Of a stretch of 6,740 nt of DNA, positions 6,072-6,740 are shown piece after piece (within the stretch, counting starts at the first letter, position 1; each line of letters opens with the position of its first letter). The notes under the pieces are model-generated. The model ran no database searches, was not told the DNA's origin, and was given only the letters and a program-made list of their open reading frames with translations. A program made the position numbers and the translations under genes. Source of the stretch: Mobilicoccus sp032100225 (GTDB lineage Bacteria > Actinomycetota > Actinomycetes > Actinomycetales > Dermatophilaceae). The stretch is taken from positions 1 through 6,740 of the forward strand of contig DAMDJY010000171.1 of NCBI GenBank assembly GCA_032100225.1. The letters are read 5' to 3'.

Positions 6072-6156
6072 GGCGCGAAGTGAAAGCAATGGGTGGGCTG
6101 GGCTTTTGTCCCGGTCAAATCGTGTTCAAGATCGGGTCGGAGACCAGTCAAGGTCG

Positions 6157-6186
6157 AACCTAGCCAAATCTGCGCGCCTTGTGCAA
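6157..6186 (-). promoter_or_regulatory. Probable sigma-70-type promoter for the mihF-gmk-rpoZ-coaBC run
   Basis: On the minus strand TTGCAC (6181-6186) and TAGGTT (6157-6162) are separated by 18 bp, a good match to the actinobacterial housekeeping form TTGNNN / TANNNT. It lies in the lower-GC part of the only large gap upstream of mihF. The predicted transcript would start near 6150 and have a leader of about 90 nt. Several short GGTC/GACC complementary segments lie in the first part of that leader. Confidence 0.62.
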
Positions 6187-6223
6187 CGAACGACCCATCA
6201 CCTGGGCAGACTTCGCGGATCGG

Positions 6224-6237
6224 CGGCGCGTTCGCCG
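6224..6237 (-). terminator. Short GC hairpin just after the chorismate mutase stop
   Basis: CGGCG (6224-6228) and CGCCG (6233-6237) form a 5-bp stem with a four-base loop, one base beyond the stop codon of the chorismate mutase gene. No U-tract follows. It could weakly end the pyrF transcript before the mihF promoter, but such stems are frequent in GC-rich DNA. Confidence 0.25.
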
Positions 6238-6238
6238 G

Positions 6239-6595
6239 TCAGGGCCCGGTGGACGGATCCTCGGGCTCCGCTAGCGCAGTACCCTCCTCGCGGGCGATGG
6301 CCTTGTGGTGCCGGATGACCTCCTCGACGAGGAACCCGAGGAACTTCTCGGCGAAGTCCGGGTCGAGGTCGGCCTCGAGCGCCAACCGGCGCAGTCGTTC
6401 GATCTGCACCGCCTCGCGATCGGGGTCGGAGGCGGGCAACCCGAACCTGGCCTTGAGCCGCCCGACGCGCTGGGTGTGGCTGAACCGCTCCGCGAGGATG
6501 TGGATCAGGGCGGCATCGATGTTGTCGATGCTGCGACGGATCTCGGTGAGTTCTGCGGGGACGTCTGCGGTGGGCCTGGGCTGTTCGGGCGTCAT
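6239..6595 (-). CDS. Chorismate mutase, AroQ type, monofunctional
   Basis: The 118-residue all-alpha protein should convert chorismate to prephenate, the first step specific to phenylalanine and tyrosine. Compared with the E. coli P-protein mutase domain, key residues are present: R20 in ELTEIRRSIDNID, R37 in LLxxR-like ILAERF (33-38), K48 in VGRLKA (44-49), and R60-E61 in DPDREAVQI (57-65). The position of the E. coli Q88 appears to be His (H96/H97 in EEVIRHHKAI). There is no fused dehydratase, dehydrogenase or signal peptide. The start at ATG 6593-6595 is chosen because GGAGG lies five bases upstream; a longer reading from 6676 would overlap pyrF and adds nothing conserved. It follows pyrF after 13 bp, so the two are probably co-transcribed. 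I do not know this gene as a standard member of the cluster, so its place here may be lineage-specific. Confidence 0.93.
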   Translation of the reverse strand: MTPEQPRPTADVPAELTEIRRSIDNIDAALIHILAERFSHTQRVGRLKARFGLPASDPDREAVQIERLRRLALEADLDPDFAEKFLGFLVEEVIRHHKAIAREEGTALAEPEDPSTGP

Positions 6596-6600
6596 CTGGT

Positions 6601-6605
6601 CCTCC
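6601..6605 (-). promoter_or_regulatory. Ribosome binding site of the chorismate mutase gene
   Basis: GGAGG on the minus strand, five bases before the ATG at 6595. It decides the start against a possible upstream ATG at 6676 inside pyrF. Confidence 0.8.
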
Positions 6606-6608
6606 GGT

Positions 6609-6740
6609 TCAACTGGACAGGGTCGCGCGGAGTTCCGCGCCGACCTGGGTCGCCCGGGCACGCAGCGCGGCAACATCGGGGCCGGAGCCGAGAACGTCGC
6701 GGCTGCTGGAGGCGAGCACCTGGGGCAGAGCGGCGCCGAA
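6609..6740 (-). CDS. pyrF: Orotidine 5'-phosphate decarboxylase, C-terminal end only; runs off the right edge
   Basis: Only the last 43 codons and the TGA stop (6609-6611) are in the window. The reading begins FGAALPQVLASSSRDVLGSG and continues PDVAALRARATQVGAELRAT. This matches the C-terminal tail of the actinobacterial (class 2) PyrF, where a LPxxSRxxLxxGPDVAALR-like helix ends the protein. PyrF decarboxylates orotidine monophosphate to UMP, the last step of pyrimidine synthesis. The position directly upstream of mihF in the standard actinobacterial cluster supports the call. The catalytic DxKxxD motif lies outside the window, so the assignment rests on the tail and gene order. Confidence 0.85.
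   Translation of the reverse strand, partial: FGAALPQVLASSSRDVLGSGPDVAALRARATQVGAELRATLSS

Noticed and set aside
5954..6151. Small minus-strand open frame starting at TTG near the predicted mihF transcript start
   Set aside because: It overlaps mihF in another frame, has an Arg/Gly-rich tail, and has no ribosome site or conservation I can see.
6596..6676. N-terminally extended chorismate mutase from ATG 6676
   Set aside because: The extension is Arg/Pro-rich shadow of the pyrF tail, and GGAGG supports the ATG at 6595.

Overview
The window is from a high-GC actinomycete chromosome. The gene order pyrF - mihF - gmk - rpoZ - coaBC - metK - priA is the classical actinobacterial housekeeping cluster. 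The short GITNPPIDDLL-type omega subunit, the GPTAVGKG P-loop of guanylate kinase and the H2TH protein mIHF all point to Actinobacteria, most likely Micrococcales. I cannot name a genus from the sequence. Nothing here looks like a mobile element, phage, CRISPR array, defence locus or secondary-metabolite cluster.

Layout, right to left along the minus strand: the C-terminal 43 codons of pyrF (6609-6740); a small AroQ-type chorismate mutase 13 bp behind it (6239-6595); a 178-bp gap with a good promoter (TTGCAC-18-TAGGTT); then mihF, gmk (4-bp GTGA overlap with mihF), rpoZ (36-bp gap), coaBC (5-bp gap) and metK (73-bp gap), apparently a co-transcribed run. All five of these genes start with GTG. 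The cluster is interrupted by a plus-strand glgC-like nucleotidyltransferase gene (692-1930), which converges on metK across a 21-bp-stem hairpin and diverges from priA. Only the N-terminal 185 codons of priA (minus strand, 1-556) are in the window.

Functionally the minus-strand genes supply nucleotides (pyrF: UMP; gmk: GDP), coenzyme A (coaBC), S-adenosylmethionine (metK), an RNA polymerase subunit (rpoZ), a nucleoid protein (mihF) and replication restart (priA). This is a growth-linked set. The chorismate mutase (aromatic amino acids) and the GlgC-like enzyme (sugar nucleotide, glycogen or glucan metabolism) are the two additions to the usual order. There is no gene-free stretch over 300 bp: the longest gaps are 557-691, 1931-2065 and 6061-6238, and each is described below.

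I did not find a convincing undescribed system. The points most worth a second look are the non-canonical active-site motifs and placement of the GlgC-like protein, the missing flap cysteine in CoaBC, the long hairpin without a U-tract, and the acidic tail on guanylate kinase.
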